Virus record (IMG/VR): IMGVR_UViG_3300017757_000127 | Location: 1 to 26,105 of that record | Length of the DNA: 26,105 nucleotides | Reading direction: 5' to 3' (one strand) | Source: a virus | Shown here: positions 15,070 to 23,276 of the stretch, in pieces | Layout: the number at the start of each line of letters is the position of its first letter | Numbering within the stretch: position 1 is the stretch's first letter | Position numbers and translations under genes: made by a program | The notes under the pieces: model-generated | Database searches by the model: none | The model's input: the letters and a program-made list of their open reading frames with translations, nothing else | What the model was told of the DNA's origin: nothing

Positions 15070-16461
15070 TTAGTCTACTTGATAAAGCGCTCCGTGCTGA
15101 TTTAAGTTTCTAACACAAACAGCGATGTCTGACAACATGTGAGTTGCAACACCATCTTTTCCGTTAGCTACTTTAGCAGTATCGCCCATCATTCCGTCTT
15201 CATACTTATACATGAACTTTCTTTGCTGACCATCAAGCTCCTTGTACTTAAGAGAAATTAATTTATTTCCTCTTTGAGAACCAAGATTTAGCCATAATGA
15301 GAAGTTAGAATAATTGATTTTAGTTGCTGAACCTGTTCCTGTGTAAGGAAGAGTTTGAGCATCATCAAACGTTGGGTAGTGTACAAAGTAGATTGTACAG
15401 TCCATAAATTTATATCCGTTTAATGAAATACCAACCATGTTCGCACTTCCAAAAGAACCATAATTAACACCTCCGTTAATATGGTAATCCTTTAATGCAA
15501 CGTGTGCATCAGACAAGAACTCCATTCCACAGAAAACAACATACTCAGTTGCAGGAGAAGAAATTCTCAATGCAGTAATATGATTCTGAATATCAGTTTC
15601 ATTAACAGCCCCGTCGTAGTTAGAAGTAATACCTCCACTAGCTTTAAGGATTGCAGTAACAATACCCTCAGTAGTTTGGTTGTCAGCTCCACTTGCTGAA
15701 AGCTGCTCGAACATAATAGTGTTCTCTCTATCTCTAGCGAACTCATCCATTTCGATTAACTCTTGCTCGTAAGCCCAAGATTTACCACCGTTTAAGTAAG
15801 TTCTGTTAGTAAGCGCCTTACCTGAAATGTAAGCAGAACGTCTTGTAACCTGTAATTGGTTGTATCTCTCATTCGGTAAGTAAAGACGACCTTGTGGCGC
15901 GTCAGAGTACTCTCCGAAAACACTTCCAATATGTCCAACAGATTCACCTGTAGCGATATCAGGAGTACCTGTAACGTTAATGACTGTACCGTCTACTTTT
16001 GATACAGTAATAGTTTGAACACCACCTGCTTGACCTACTGAGTTAACTCTAAAAGAAGTACCCGACTCACTCTTAATAGTATCTCCTGCTAAGAAGTACC
16101 CGTCTCCATCAGCCGCTGCTGTGAAGTCTGTTGTAAGGGTAACAGAAGCAGCGTTTAGCCCTGATAAACCTGAAGCTGTAACTGTTGCTCCTAAACGAGT
16201 TCTGTCCATTTCAGACCAAGAAAATACATCTTGTCCGATTCCTTCATATCTACCAATTCTCTCAAGAATAGCAGTAGCTAAATATTGAGGGTACTGATAA
16301 GATAGAAAGTCTGAATGCTCAGGCTCTAAAATACCTGATGCAAAAATATAACCCTCTTCTCCTCTACCAATTCTTACGTCGGCAGCATTAGAAGTTGATT
16401 TTGCGGCTTTTCCTGCCGATACGTTGTCAATAAAACTTTGACTTGGATTTCCAAATGCCAT
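15070..16461 (-). CDS. Major capsid protein
   Basis: This 463-residue protein has the position and make-up of an HK97-fold capsid protein: it follows terminase, portal and a scaffold-like gene and is followed by a strong terminator. An N-terminal segment of about 60 residues precedes 'YPQYLATAILERIGRYEGIG', a likely start of the capsid core. A glycine/threonine-rich insertion (about 110-170) has 'TLTTDFTAAADGDGYFLAGD'. Then come 'SYISGKAL'-type strands, a long helix 'WAYEQELIEMDEFARDREN' (the spine-helix candidate, about 230-250), and 'YVVFCGMEFLSDA'. The leader is an A/T stretch without Shine-Dalgarno. I infer identity from synteny and architecture rather than a remembered family match. Confidence 0.85.
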   Translation of the reverse strand: MAFGNPSQSFIDNVSAGKAAKSTSNAADVRIGRGEEGYIFASGILEPEHSDFLSYQYPQYLATAILERIGRYEGIGQDVFSWSEMDRTRLGATVTASGLSGLNAASVTLTTDFTAAADGDGYFLAGDTIKSESGTSFRVNSVGQAGGVQTITVSKVDGTVINVTGTPDIATGESVGHIGSVFGEYSDAPQGRLYLPNERYNQLQVTRRSAYISGKALTNRTYLNGGKSWAYEQELIEMDEFARDRENTIMFEQLSASGADNQTTEGIVTAILKASGGITSNYDGAVNETDIQNHITALRISSPATEYVVFCGMEFLSDAHVALKDYHINGGVNYGSFGSANMVGISLNGYKFMDCTIYFVHYPTFDDAQTLPYTGTGSATKINYSNFSLWLNLGSQRGNKLISLKYKELDGQQRKFMYKYEDGMMGDTAKVANGKDGVATHMLSDIAVCVRNLNQHGALYQVD

Positions 16462-16483
16462 GATAAAAAATTTTAATTATTAA

Positions 16484-17650
16484 TTATTTTGGACCACCTT
16501 TTTTTAAGTCGTTAAAATAATCTCCAAACGCTGTGGTCTCTTTTTTCGTTGGATTAACAAATTGTCCGTTATTACTTCTTACCTGTGGATTAGAAGCTTC
16601 ATCGAAGACTTCTTTTTTCCCCTTGTTAGTGGCGTTTGAAATATTAACTTTCATTATCTCTTTTATGTTTGATAACAAATAAGCATTCTCAACCATACGT
16701 TTAAAGTCGGGTTTGCCATCTGTATAAAACAGGTCGTTCATAAAATTTCCGGTAGTGAGTTCGTTATATAAACTCTTCTTCTTTGCTGCTGTCAACTTAA
16801 CCCCATAAAGAGACTCAGTAGAGTCTAAAGAAGAACGAATTTTAGCATCAGTGTCGATTCTTTTCTTAGCAGCGTCCTGCTTGATTTTATTCATCGCTTG
16901 CTGTTGCTCTTGGTTTAGCTGACTTCTAATTTGGTCAGCTTGGAGTCTTTTCTGTACAGGGTCCATATCTGCCATGTACTTCTTCATACTCTCAGCGTCA
17001 TCACCAAAAACAGACTTTAATTGAATAGCGGCTATTAGCTCATCATCTCCAACTAAACTCCAATCGGTTTGGCTCAATCCTAAAAATTCTTGATAATCAC
17101 CACCGTTCTTAGCGATTTCATTAGCTTGAGCAAGTCTTTCATCTGCAAACTGAGGTTCTTTAGAAAGTTCTTCAACCTTCTGCTTGTATTCCTCGTTTTG
17201 TTGACGAATAGTTTCAAACTCCTTAACAATGTCTGCCTCTCTTCCTGATTCTATTCCTAAAGCTTTGCTTAAAGTTGAATAGTCTACTGTTGAGGTTTCT
17301 TCGTTAGTAGTTGTAGCGCTCTCGCTGTCGTCATCCCACCAATTTTTTTCTTCAATACCGTCAGAACTTCCACTATCATCGGACTTCTCACTTTGAGAAT
17401 TATTGTCCTCGATAGAATTTTCAGCGTTGCTGTTATCTAATTCTTGAGTGGATTCTTCGTTCTTTGGTTGTTCTTGAGCCTCTTCTGTTTCTTGAGTCTT
17501 TTCTGAACTAACTTCTGAAGTTTCTTGGTTAATTGGTTGCTCTTCTTGAGCTGAGGTTTCTTGTGATTGCGTTTCTTGTGAGGCGTTTGACTCAACATTG
17601 GAGCCTTGCTTTGCAAGCATATCCGCAATCGGATTTTGGTTTTGTTCCAT
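16484..17650 (-). CDS. Putative capsid scaffolding protein
   Basis: The 388 residues fall in two parts. Residues about 1-120 are extremely rich in Glu, Gln, Ser and Asn ('QETQSQETSAQEEQPINQE' and similar) and must be disordered, ending with 'KNWWDDDSES'. Residues about 125-370 are helical with coiled-coil character ('EFETIRQQNEEYKQKVEELS', 'RSQLNQEQQQAMNKIKQDAA'). An acidic disordered head, a helical body and a place directly before the capsid gene fit a scaffolding protein that guides shell assembly and then leaves. No protease motif is visible, so if a maturation protease exists it is elsewhere. The C-terminus has 'FGDYFNDLKKGGPK', which could be the capsid-binding end. Confidence 0.75.
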   Translation of the reverse strand: MEQNQNPIADMLAKQGSNVESNASQETQSQETSAQEEQPINQETSEVSSEKTQETEEAQEQPKNEESTQELDNSNAENSIEDNNSQSEKSDDSGSSDGIEEKNWWDDDSESATTTNEETSTVDYSTLSKALGIESGREADIVKEFETIRQQNEEYKQKVEELSKEPQFADERLAQANEIAKNGGDYQEFLGLSQTDWSLVGDDELIAAIQLKSVFGDDAESMKKYMADMDPVQKRLQADQIRSQLNQEQQQAMNKIKQDAAKKRIDTDAKIRSSLDSTESLYGVKLTAAKKKSLYNELTTGNFMNDLFYTDGKPDFKRMVENAYLLSNIKEIMKVNISNATNKGKKEVFDEASNPQVRSNNGQFVNPTKKETTAFGDYFNDLKKGGPK

Positions 17651-17694
17651 TACTATCCGTTTTAAATATACAAATTATTACTTATCTATTGCAA

Positions 17695-17964
17695 CTATTT
17701 ATTGCTTCTTTTGGCTTTCTGACGCTCTATATAAGCGTTAGCAGCCTTCATGCTTTTACTTGGTTCTTGAGAAACGTGTGTTATCACCGTTGCTTTTCCT
17801 TTAGCTTGACCAACGTTAGCTTTAGAATCTGTAGAAACAGCTCTCTTTGCTCGTTTTTTAATTGCTTTTTTAACACCCGACACAACTCCTTTAGATGTAT
17901 CTACAATATCCTCACCAACCTTTATAGTTGATTTTTTCTTTCTTGTTGTAGCTTTCTTTGCCAT
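17695..17964 (-). CDS. Small Lys/Arg-rich protein upstream of scaffold gene
   Basis: This 89-residue protein starts in a TAATG overlap with the 39-residue Lys-rich gene before it. About 28 percent of residues are Lys or Arg (25 of 89), concentrated at both ends and in 'VKKAIKKRAKRAV' (residues 31-43). The middle is Ser/Thr/Ala-rich. It has no TM segment or signal peptide. I do not recognise a family. Placed between portal and scaffold, it may be an internal head protein or a DNA-binding packaging helper, similar in style to the basic cluster upstream of the terminase. Inference from charge and location only. Confidence 0.6.
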   Translation of the reverse strand: MAKKATTRKKKSTIKVGEDIVDTSKGVVSGVKKAIKKRAKRAVSTDSKANVGQAKGKATVITHVSQEPSKSMKAANAYIERQKAKRSNK

Positions 17965-18083
17965 TATTTTTTCTTCTTACCTTTTTTAAATTTATCCTTC
18001 ATTTTTTGCATAAACTTTTTTTGAGCCGGTGACTTAACACTTTTTTTTGTTTTTTTTGCAACTCCTTTACTCTTGTATGGCAT
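17964..18083 (-). CDS. Lys-rich 39-residue miniprotein
   Basis: This short gene reads ATG at 18083 to TAA at 17964 and fills the gap between the portal stop (4 bp upstream) and the next ATG, which it overlaps as TAATG. Eighteen of 39 residues are lysine. It starts 'MPYKSKGVAKKTKK' and contains 'SPAQKKFMQKMKDKFKK', a likely amphipathic helix, then a lysine tail. Perfect packing between two genes, including the stop-start overlap, is the main evidence that it is real. A nucleic-acid-binding or internal head peptide is plausible; no family is known to me. Confidence 0.75.
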   Translation of the reverse strand: MPYKSKGVAKKTKKSVKSPAQKKFMQKMKDKFKKGKKKK

Positions 18084-18087
18084 AATG

Positions 18088-20211
18088 TTATCCTTTTAAA
18101 CGTTCTTTTAATACAGTTTCTTTCATTCTATTTTGATGCCCTTGTTCAGAGCTTTGGGTAAGTCTCTGAGCTTTCATTTGCTCTTCAGACATTTTCATTT
18201 GTTGTTGCTGTTGCATAGCCATTTGCTGACTTTGCATCCTAGACTGCTCCTGCTGTTGCATAGCTTGTGTTTCAGCATCTTGTCGTTCTCTTTCTCTCTT
18301 ACTTATAATTCTTTTTAACTTTCTAATAGCAAAGTCAACATCTTTAGAATCTCTAATAAAATCTAAAGCGTCAGATATTTCTATTTGTTTTGATTGTATT
18401 GCAGCCGATAGCATATCTTGAAACTGTTTCGTCTCGCTTAACATCGGAGGTATAACTTCTATAAATACTCCATAATCCTGCAGGTGCAAGTCAACGTCGT
18501 TTTTAATAAAATCAAAACCTGCATCACCTATTAAAGGAGCAAATATTTCTTTATCGTGACCATAAGTTATTTTAACAAGACCCGCTAAGTTGTTCATTAC
18601 ATCTTCGCTAAATGCGTTAAAAGCTGCGAACATTGGCTCTGTAGATGTCTGAGAGGAGGTTATAGCTGACTGTGTTACCCCTACTGCTTGTGAAGCAGGA
18701 GTGTTACCCATACGCTCTGCATTAATACCCGACACCGCGTTCATTTCCTCATCAATCATTCGGCTAAAAGTAATATACTGCCCAATAGATTGAGAAAGAG
18801 TCATGTCAAACTCGTTAAAGGCTTGACCCGGAGATTGAATCCCGTCTTTTTTAGAGTTGTAAACACCAATACCGGAAGTTTTAAGGTAGTAAAGAACTTC
18901 TTCCATGTTCCAACCTTCGGGAATCATAGAGATGTCATACATAAAACCTTTAGAGCCTGCTCTGTTCATAGCTAGTTGCATGTTATACAACGCTATATTT
19001 TTAAACTTTTGCAAGCCTTTCATTAGATCAACCTTAGAAATGGTTTTACCATTAGAAAAACTATGACAAAGCGAGGAGTAGGAGGGTTTTGTATCGTATA
19101 TATCATCGACACTTCTTGGCATATTCTCCCTAAAACCAAAATTTCGCACCACGCAACCTCCTATTAAAGAACCTTTTCTCCAAGCCTTAATATCTTTTTG
19201 AACACAATCTTTTCCTTTGTAATTGTCTTTAACTTTTTTGTAGTGTTCGTTTCCAAACTTATCTACTGACTTTTTACGCTTTAGCCTTTTATTGTCAAGC
19301 CATTCTGCGTGAAAAACCAATACTTTCATATCGCTACCTGAACCGGTAACGTACTCTAAAGTTGTTTCACTACTATTGTTTAAAAAACTATTAACCTCAC
19401 TAGAACCTGTCGTTTTTATTTCTTCGACTTCTTTTTTTGTAAGGTTGTATATATGCCGAGCATCGGCTAATGGAAGATATTGTATTTCTCCAAACCTCGT
19501 TCCGTCTGATAAAAAATCATCTTTAGAGTTCTCATCAAAAACCATATTTCTTGGGTCAATTCTTCTGTAGCTTGGTAATCCGTTTAGTATTTCTGTTTTT
19601 ACAAAACATCTACCCGTTATTATTAGGTCTTTGTAAACGTCTATCCTAACCATCTCCCACTTGTACTTTCTTATTAAGTACCTAAGCGCAGACTCCATAA
19701 CTAACTCAGATTTTCCCTTGTAGACCATACTCATAAAGTCATCAAGCTCTTCTTCTGTTTCAGGTAGGTTTTCTACAGGAGCAGTAGGTAGTCCCGAAGC
19801 AAATTCTAGTTCTTCTAGGTCTGATTTAATATTCATCTTACCTAACTTCTCGTTTCTAACCTTTAACTTTTCCGCAATAGCGTCCTTGTTTATAGCTTTA
19901 GCTTGAACCTGAAATCCTTTAGCGCTTAATTCTCCAATAAGCGTATCGACCTTAACTCTAATCTTGTTGTAATTAATCCAAATAGCAGGAAGAGTGTCGC
20001 CATTGTCGGATTCTTGCAGAAAGTTTGTTTCTTCGGTAGTTTGAGTTCCATCGTAGAAATCATAAGACTCTTGCATTGTCCTATAGGAGAACTCGTAACG
20101 CCCATCTACAGCGTCATTTATAATTCCCTTGATAAAATCTTTATGCCACTGCTCATCTTTCTTTGAGTCCGGTAAAGTAATATCAGGGTATCCATCCGAA
20201 AATCTACCCAT
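18088..20211 (-). CDS. Portal protein
   Basis: This 707-residue protein lies directly downstream of the large terminase gene, as portals do. The N-terminal part has 'FSYRTMQESYDFYDGTQ' and 'INYNKIRVKVDTLIGELSAK', typical of podophage portal proteins (wing region with the 'y..f..g.Q...........n.i...vd.l.ge' pattern). The centre has 'YRRIDPRNMVFDENSKDD' and 'FRENMPRSVDDI'. A helical section from about residue 480 ('SQSIGQYITFSRMIDEEMNA') fits the stem/channel helices. The last 70 residues are Gln/Met-rich and helical ('QQQEQSRMQSQQMAMQQQQQ'), a long C-terminal barrel or disordered end. Portal dodecamers form the DNA entry vertex and hold the terminase. Confident. Confidence 0.9.
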   Translation of the reverse strand: MGRFSDGYPDITLPDSKKDEQWHKDFIKGIINDAVDGRYEFSYRTMQESYDFYDGTQTTEETNFLQESDNGDTLPAIWINYNKIRVKVDTLIGELSAKGFQVQAKAINKDAIAEKLKVRNEKLGKMNIKSDLEELEFASGLPTAPVENLPETEEELDDFMSMVYKGKSELVMESALRYLIRKYKWEMVRIDVYKDLIITGRCFVKTEILNGLPSYRRIDPRNMVFDENSKDDFLSDGTRFGEIQYLPLADARHIYNLTKKEVEEIKTTGSSEVNSFLNNSSETTLEYVTGSGSDMKVLVFHAEWLDNKRLKRKKSVDKFGNEHYKKVKDNYKGKDCVQKDIKAWRKGSLIGGCVVRNFGFRENMPRSVDDIYDTKPSYSSLCHSFSNGKTISKVDLMKGLQKFKNIALYNMQLAMNRAGSKGFMYDISMIPEGWNMEEVLYYLKTSGIGVYNSKKDGIQSPGQAFNEFDMTLSQSIGQYITFSRMIDEEMNAVSGINAERMGNTPASQAVGVTQSAITSSQTSTEPMFAAFNAFSEDVMNNLAGLVKITYGHDKEIFAPLIGDAGFDFIKNDVDLHLQDYGVFIEVIPPMLSETKQFQDMLSAAIQSKQIEISDALDFIRDSKDVDFAIRKLKRIISKRERERQDAETQAMQQQEQSRMQSQQMAMQQQQQMKMSEEQMKAQRLTQSSEQGHQNRMKETVLKERLKG

Positions 20212-20235
20212 TGTGTAAAAGTCTTTTCAAATAAG

Positions 20236-20257
20236 GAACTTCAAAAAAAAGAAATTC
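20236..20257 (-). other. Hairpin between terminase and portal genes
   Basis: In the 60-bp gap the minus strand reads GAATTTC, eight T, GAAGTTC: a seven-pair stem (one G-U) with a U8 loop, 14 bp after the terminase stop. No U-run follows the stem, so it is not a standard terminator. It may protect an mRNA end or be chance in AT-rich sequence. Confidence 0.35.
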
Positions 20258-20271
20258 GTTACAATATACAA

Positions 20272-22167
20272 TTACTTTTTTACTCTAACAAGTCTGCCGT
20301 TTATTTTCCTAATTCTAGTCTTAGGTAGTGCTTTAGCTATCTCTTCCTTAGAAAAACTTTTTTGATAAGAGTCTTCTAAAGACACTAATAGCCAACCAAA
20401 TGCAATAGCACGGTCAGTGTTGCTTTCTCCATATACGAGAAATTCCTCAAGTAGTTCCTTGTCCGGTATTAAATCGCAAAAATCATCTGTGTAGTGATTA
20501 ATACATCGCTCCATTTCTCTTGTAGACTGAACGGTTTTTCTAACTCCTAGTTGCCTTGACTGTATTTTATTTAGCTTATTTATTGCAACAGGCTCAGGTT
20601 TAAGCAAATGCAAGTATCCTGTGTCCTCATAATGCTTAATCATTCCAAACCTATTATTTTCTATAAGCATCTTTGGAGAGTTGTAGTACAGTAAAGCCAT
20701 AATGGACTGTTCGTAATAATCATTAACTCTTTCAGGTCTGTCCGTATATCCAAAAACAACTTTTGGAGGTCTTGTTCCTTTCTGATGAGAACCTATGTAC
20801 ATAGATAGCTTAGAAGCTCCTTTTTGAACAAAGTCATGGTCAGCAGGGTCACAACCTGCCTCATACTGTAGTGATGAGTTAGGCTCTTCATAGATTACAC
20901 CTTGACCGGATTTATCATAATGAGTGTTTGGCTCAAAGACAACCTTTGGTTCGTTTTGCCGTCCCCACCTAAACCTTCCTATTTTGCTAAAAGAGTTTTT
21001 CTCCTCTAAAGAGCTAAGTTGTTGAGAAATTTTTATCATATTCCCAATACCTGTACCGCCTTTAGATATGAAAGCCTCCTCAGCATACAATGGGTATTGT
21101 TGTTTAAACTCTAAAAGTTTTTTAGCGTTGTCAAGCTTTGAAAGCTTTTCTCTTTCTTTAAGAATCCATTTAACAGAGGCTTTTATATTATCGTTTCCAT
21201 CTTTTTCGGACATAAGACCTGCCCAACCCGGAAAAAAGAACTTGACTAAATCGTATATCTCGTAGTTCTTCCAAAACTCTTTCTGACCTACTCCTACTTT
21301 TGTTTGCTCTCCTGCTGTACCAAACAAAACAGGAATACCAACTCTTTTTGTTTCCTCCATAAGTGTAGGCACTCCCATAGACCAAATTGTTTCTATGTTA
21401 GAAATCTTACCTACCTCATCAACAACCATCTTACCTATCTGCTCTCCTTCAAAACAAGAATCCGTTGGAGCTTTACAGTAAATCTCAGATTCGTTTCCTG
21501 ATAAAGTCCTTTGCCCTAAGTCGTCCTCGTCCTTTCTAGCAAGTACAAACGTTTCCTGTGTTTTAGATGAAAATGGGTGCTTAAGGAACGTTGGTAGCCT
21601 TTCATACATTTGATAAACCTTAGTCATCAAATCTTTGGCTGACGTTTCATCCTTAGATGTCATTCCAACTCTAAAACCTTCTTTGAATAATGCGTCATGT
21701 AAAGAGTCAGAAGCTTGCTTCCAAGAATAACCCCCTCTCCTTCTTTTTACGCATATTACGCCTTGTCCTTGATTGTACTCACCCCATTCACAGCTTTCTA
21801 GTATATGATACCAAATAATATCACTAACTCTAAAGTCCGGTCTAATAAATCCTCCTGAAATATTTTTTATAGAGCAGAAATGATAATAAAAGTACATCTT
21901 ACCCGGAATACCGTCGTGTCCTTTTTCACACCTCCTAAGAAGCTCAAACTCCCATTTTTTCTTGAGAAGGTCGTTAGAGAATTTTATCTGAACGCCTTTG
22001 CTGTCGTAAAACTTATTATTGTTCCAATGTCTTTTGTAGACACCTTTAGTCCAACGAGGAAAATATTTTTGGGCTTCCTTGACGTAATTATCAATATCCT
22101 CTTCTGACTTTATTTTTGGTAGGTCGTAATACTGATACTTCCAACCGCTGTTAACTTGAAAGTTCAT
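20272..22167 (-). CDS. Terminase large subunit (TerL)
   Basis: The 631 residues hold both terminase domains. The ATPase half shows a Walker A-like segment 'VKRRRGGYSWK' (140-150), off the classic GxxxxGK[ST] form, and Walker B 'MVVDEVGK' (247-254, D250/E251). 'YPLYAEEAFISKGG' (358-371) marks the domain border usual in TerL. The nuclease half (RNase H fold) has 'GCDPADHD' (438-445, first acidic residue D440), 'LIENN' (501-505) and 'TDRAIAFG' (584-591, D585). TerL pumps DNA into the head through the portal and cuts the concatemer. It overlaps the candidate small subunit gene by 17 bp and is followed by the portal. Confident. Confidence 0.95.
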   Translation of the reverse strand: MNFQVNSGWKYQYYDLPKIKSEEDIDNYVKEAQKYFPRWTKGVYKRHWNNNKFYDSKGVQIKFSNDLLKKKWEFELLRRCEKGHDGIPGKMYFYYHFCSIKNISGGFIRPDFRVSDIIWYHILESCEWGEYNQGQGVICVKRRRGGYSWKQASDSLHDALFKEGFRVGMTSKDETSAKDLMTKVYQMYERLPTFLKHPFSSKTQETFVLARKDEDDLGQRTLSGNESEIYCKAPTDSCFEGEQIGKMVVDEVGKISNIETIWSMGVPTLMEETKRVGIPVLFGTAGEQTKVGVGQKEFWKNYEIYDLVKFFFPGWAGLMSEKDGNDNIKASVKWILKEREKLSKLDNAKKLLEFKQQYPLYAEEAFISKGGTGIGNMIKISQQLSSLEEKNSFSKIGRFRWGRQNEPKVVFEPNTHYDKSGQGVIYEEPNSSLQYEAGCDPADHDFVQKGASKLSMYIGSHQKGTRPPKVVFGYTDRPERVNDYYEQSIMALLYYNSPKMLIENNRFGMIKHYEDTGYLHLLKPEPVAINKLNKIQSRQLGVRKTVQSTREMERCINHYTDDFCDLIPDKELLEEFLVYGESNTDRAIAFGWLLVSLEDSYQKSFSKEEIAKALPKTRIRKINGRLVRVKK

Positions 22168-22693
22168 CTTTCATTCTTTTAGTTTCCATATACAACTCTA
22201 GCGCTGTTTTAGGAGTTCCTTCTTCGTCTGATTCAAACTTCTCTCTGTATCCAACTATCTCTTCTAGTTCTTTAATTTTCTTGGCGTGAGACGGCATATC
22301 TTTGAAAATCTTAACAGCCCTGTCAGCCTCCTTCTCTGTCTTATTGTTTTTCTTTAAGACCTCCCTCCATTCAGCCATCCGTGCCTTCATAGCTATTAAA
22401 GACTCCATATCTTCATCGTACTGAATTTCTATGTATTTAGCTATCCCTTTTTTCAGGGCGCTCTTATACCTACTAAAGAAAGTACCTATGGTGGACTTGT
22501 TTACATATTCTAGCGATATTAAAACCTGCTCTTTTCGCTGTTCAAACGGAAGACGTGAGTAGGGAGAGAAGTAATCGTACATCAAGACTATGTACTTCAT
22601 AACCTTGTCTGTACAGTCATTAAACTCGGGTATAGCGTCAATGCTATCGTTTACCTCTCTTATTTTTTTTCCGTGAACTACTCTAAAAATCAT
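22151..22693 (-). CDS. Candidate small terminase subunit
   Basis: This 180-residue, mainly helical protein starts in an ATGA overlap with a TM protein gene and its end overlaps the TerL start by 17 bp. The first half has 'DKVMKYIVLMYDYFSPYS' and 'LPFEQRKEQVLISLEYVN', the second half a long charged helix ('ESLIAMKARMAEWREVLKKN') and an acidic end ('FESDEEGTPKTALELYMETK'). No helix-turn-helix is obvious. I call it a candidate TerS because it is small, helical and translationally linked to TerL, the usual place for the DNA-recognition subunit. I have no motif-level proof, and similar proteins in related phages may simply be unannotated. Confidence 0.5.
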   Translation of the reverse strand: MIFRVVHGKKIREVNDSIDAIPEFNDCTDKVMKYIVLMYDYFSPYSRLPFEQRKEQVLISLEYVNKSTIGTFFSRYKSALKKGIAKYIEIQYDEDMESLIAMKARMAEWREVLKKNNKTEKEADRAVKIFKDMPSHAKKIKELEEIVGYREKFESDEEGTPKTALELYMETKRMKDELSS

Positions 22694-22986
22694 TTCTTTA
22701 CCGTGTGGAATATTTGTTTAGACCAAGACCAAGCAATATCTAGCTTGCAGATATTTATGATTGCGTAAACAATAACCATTGGAATAATCGGCACTAACAG
22801 AAACCAAAAAGATGTTTTGGCTTTTTTTGTCGGAATGCTTTTGTAGAAATATTTTAACCTGTTAGACAGAGAGAGGGAAAGAAATTTTCGTTTCTCATCA
22901 TTTAATTGATAAATCTTCTCCTTTCTAATTTGGTCTTCACCATTGGTAGCTAGTCGAGCTAGCGTTCTTGCTTGTTTTCTATCCAT
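22690..22986 (-). CDS. Small single-TM protein upstream of terminase genes
   Basis: This 98-residue protein has a charged N-terminal half ('NGEDQIRKEKIYQLNDEKRK', about 15-34) and one strong membrane segment at about residues 60-79 ('FWFLLVPIIPMVIVYAIINI'), followed by a short aromatic/basic tail ending 'HTVKK'. Its stop overlaps the start of the candidate TerS in an ATGA junction. A membrane protein among head genes is unusual. It could be a holin or inhibitor of superinfection, or help assembly at the membrane. The sequence alone does not tell. Confidence 0.6.
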   Translation of the reverse strand: MDRKQARTLARLATNGEDQIRKEKIYQLNDEKRKFLSLSLSNRLKYFYKSIPTKKAKTSFWFLLVPIIPMVIVYAIINICKLDIAWSWSKQIFHTVKK

Positions 22987-23014
22987 TTTGTTTCTTGTTT
23001 TATAGTCCTTAGAC

Positions 23015-23272
23015 TTATTTCATTGACTTTTTGCCTCTACACTTCCACTTCTTTCTTGACAAAGCGTTAGCGCATGGCGGTTTTTTACACTTTTTAATCT
23101 TAGCAGACCTAGCACAATAAGCATCGCCTTTTTTAGTTCCGGGTCGAATCCTGTCTCCACCGCTTTTAGCTTTTCCTGCTTGACCATAAGAGACTTTTCT
23201 TGTCCTACCGGATTTAGTCTTTACTACTTTTACAAATCTTTTTCCTTTAGATGGTTTTTTCTTGGTAGCCAT
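23015..23272 (-). CDS. Basic four-cysteine miniprotein
   Basis: This 85-residue protein is about 38 percent Lys plus Arg (32 of 85). The first half is a lysine-rich arm. Residues about 26-46 read 'KVSYGQAGKAKSGGDRIRPG' and then 'KKGDAYCARS' and 'LSRKKWKCRGKK'. I recall short marine-phage proteins with a similar 'RkV.yG..g.......pGt.kGdaYCaRs......nplSrk.WkC.gkks' pattern; they are uncharacterised. Four cysteines (53, 62, 67, 78) could bind zinc. It starts 4 bp from the end of the previous basic gene. Nucleic-acid binding is the natural guess but unproven. Confidence 0.65.
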   Translation of the reverse strand: MATKKKPSKGKRFVKVVKTKSGRTRKVSYGQAGKAKSGGDRIRPGTKKGDAYCARSAKIKKCKKPPCANALSRKKWKCRGKKSMK

Positions 23273-23276
23273 ATAA

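Noticed and set aside
17437-17628. Lys-rich 63-residue frame on the coding strand inside the scaffold gene
   Set aside because: It looks like the basic miniproteins, but it begins with TTG and is the frame-shifted reading of CAA/GAA-rich codons of the scaffold head, which automatically gives Lys codons.
17533-17931. 132-residue plus-strand frame
   Set aside because: Antisense to the scaffold start and the 89-residue basic gene; composition (Leu/Phe/Ser-rich) is the mirror of Lys/Gln-rich coding sequence and there is no family resemblance.
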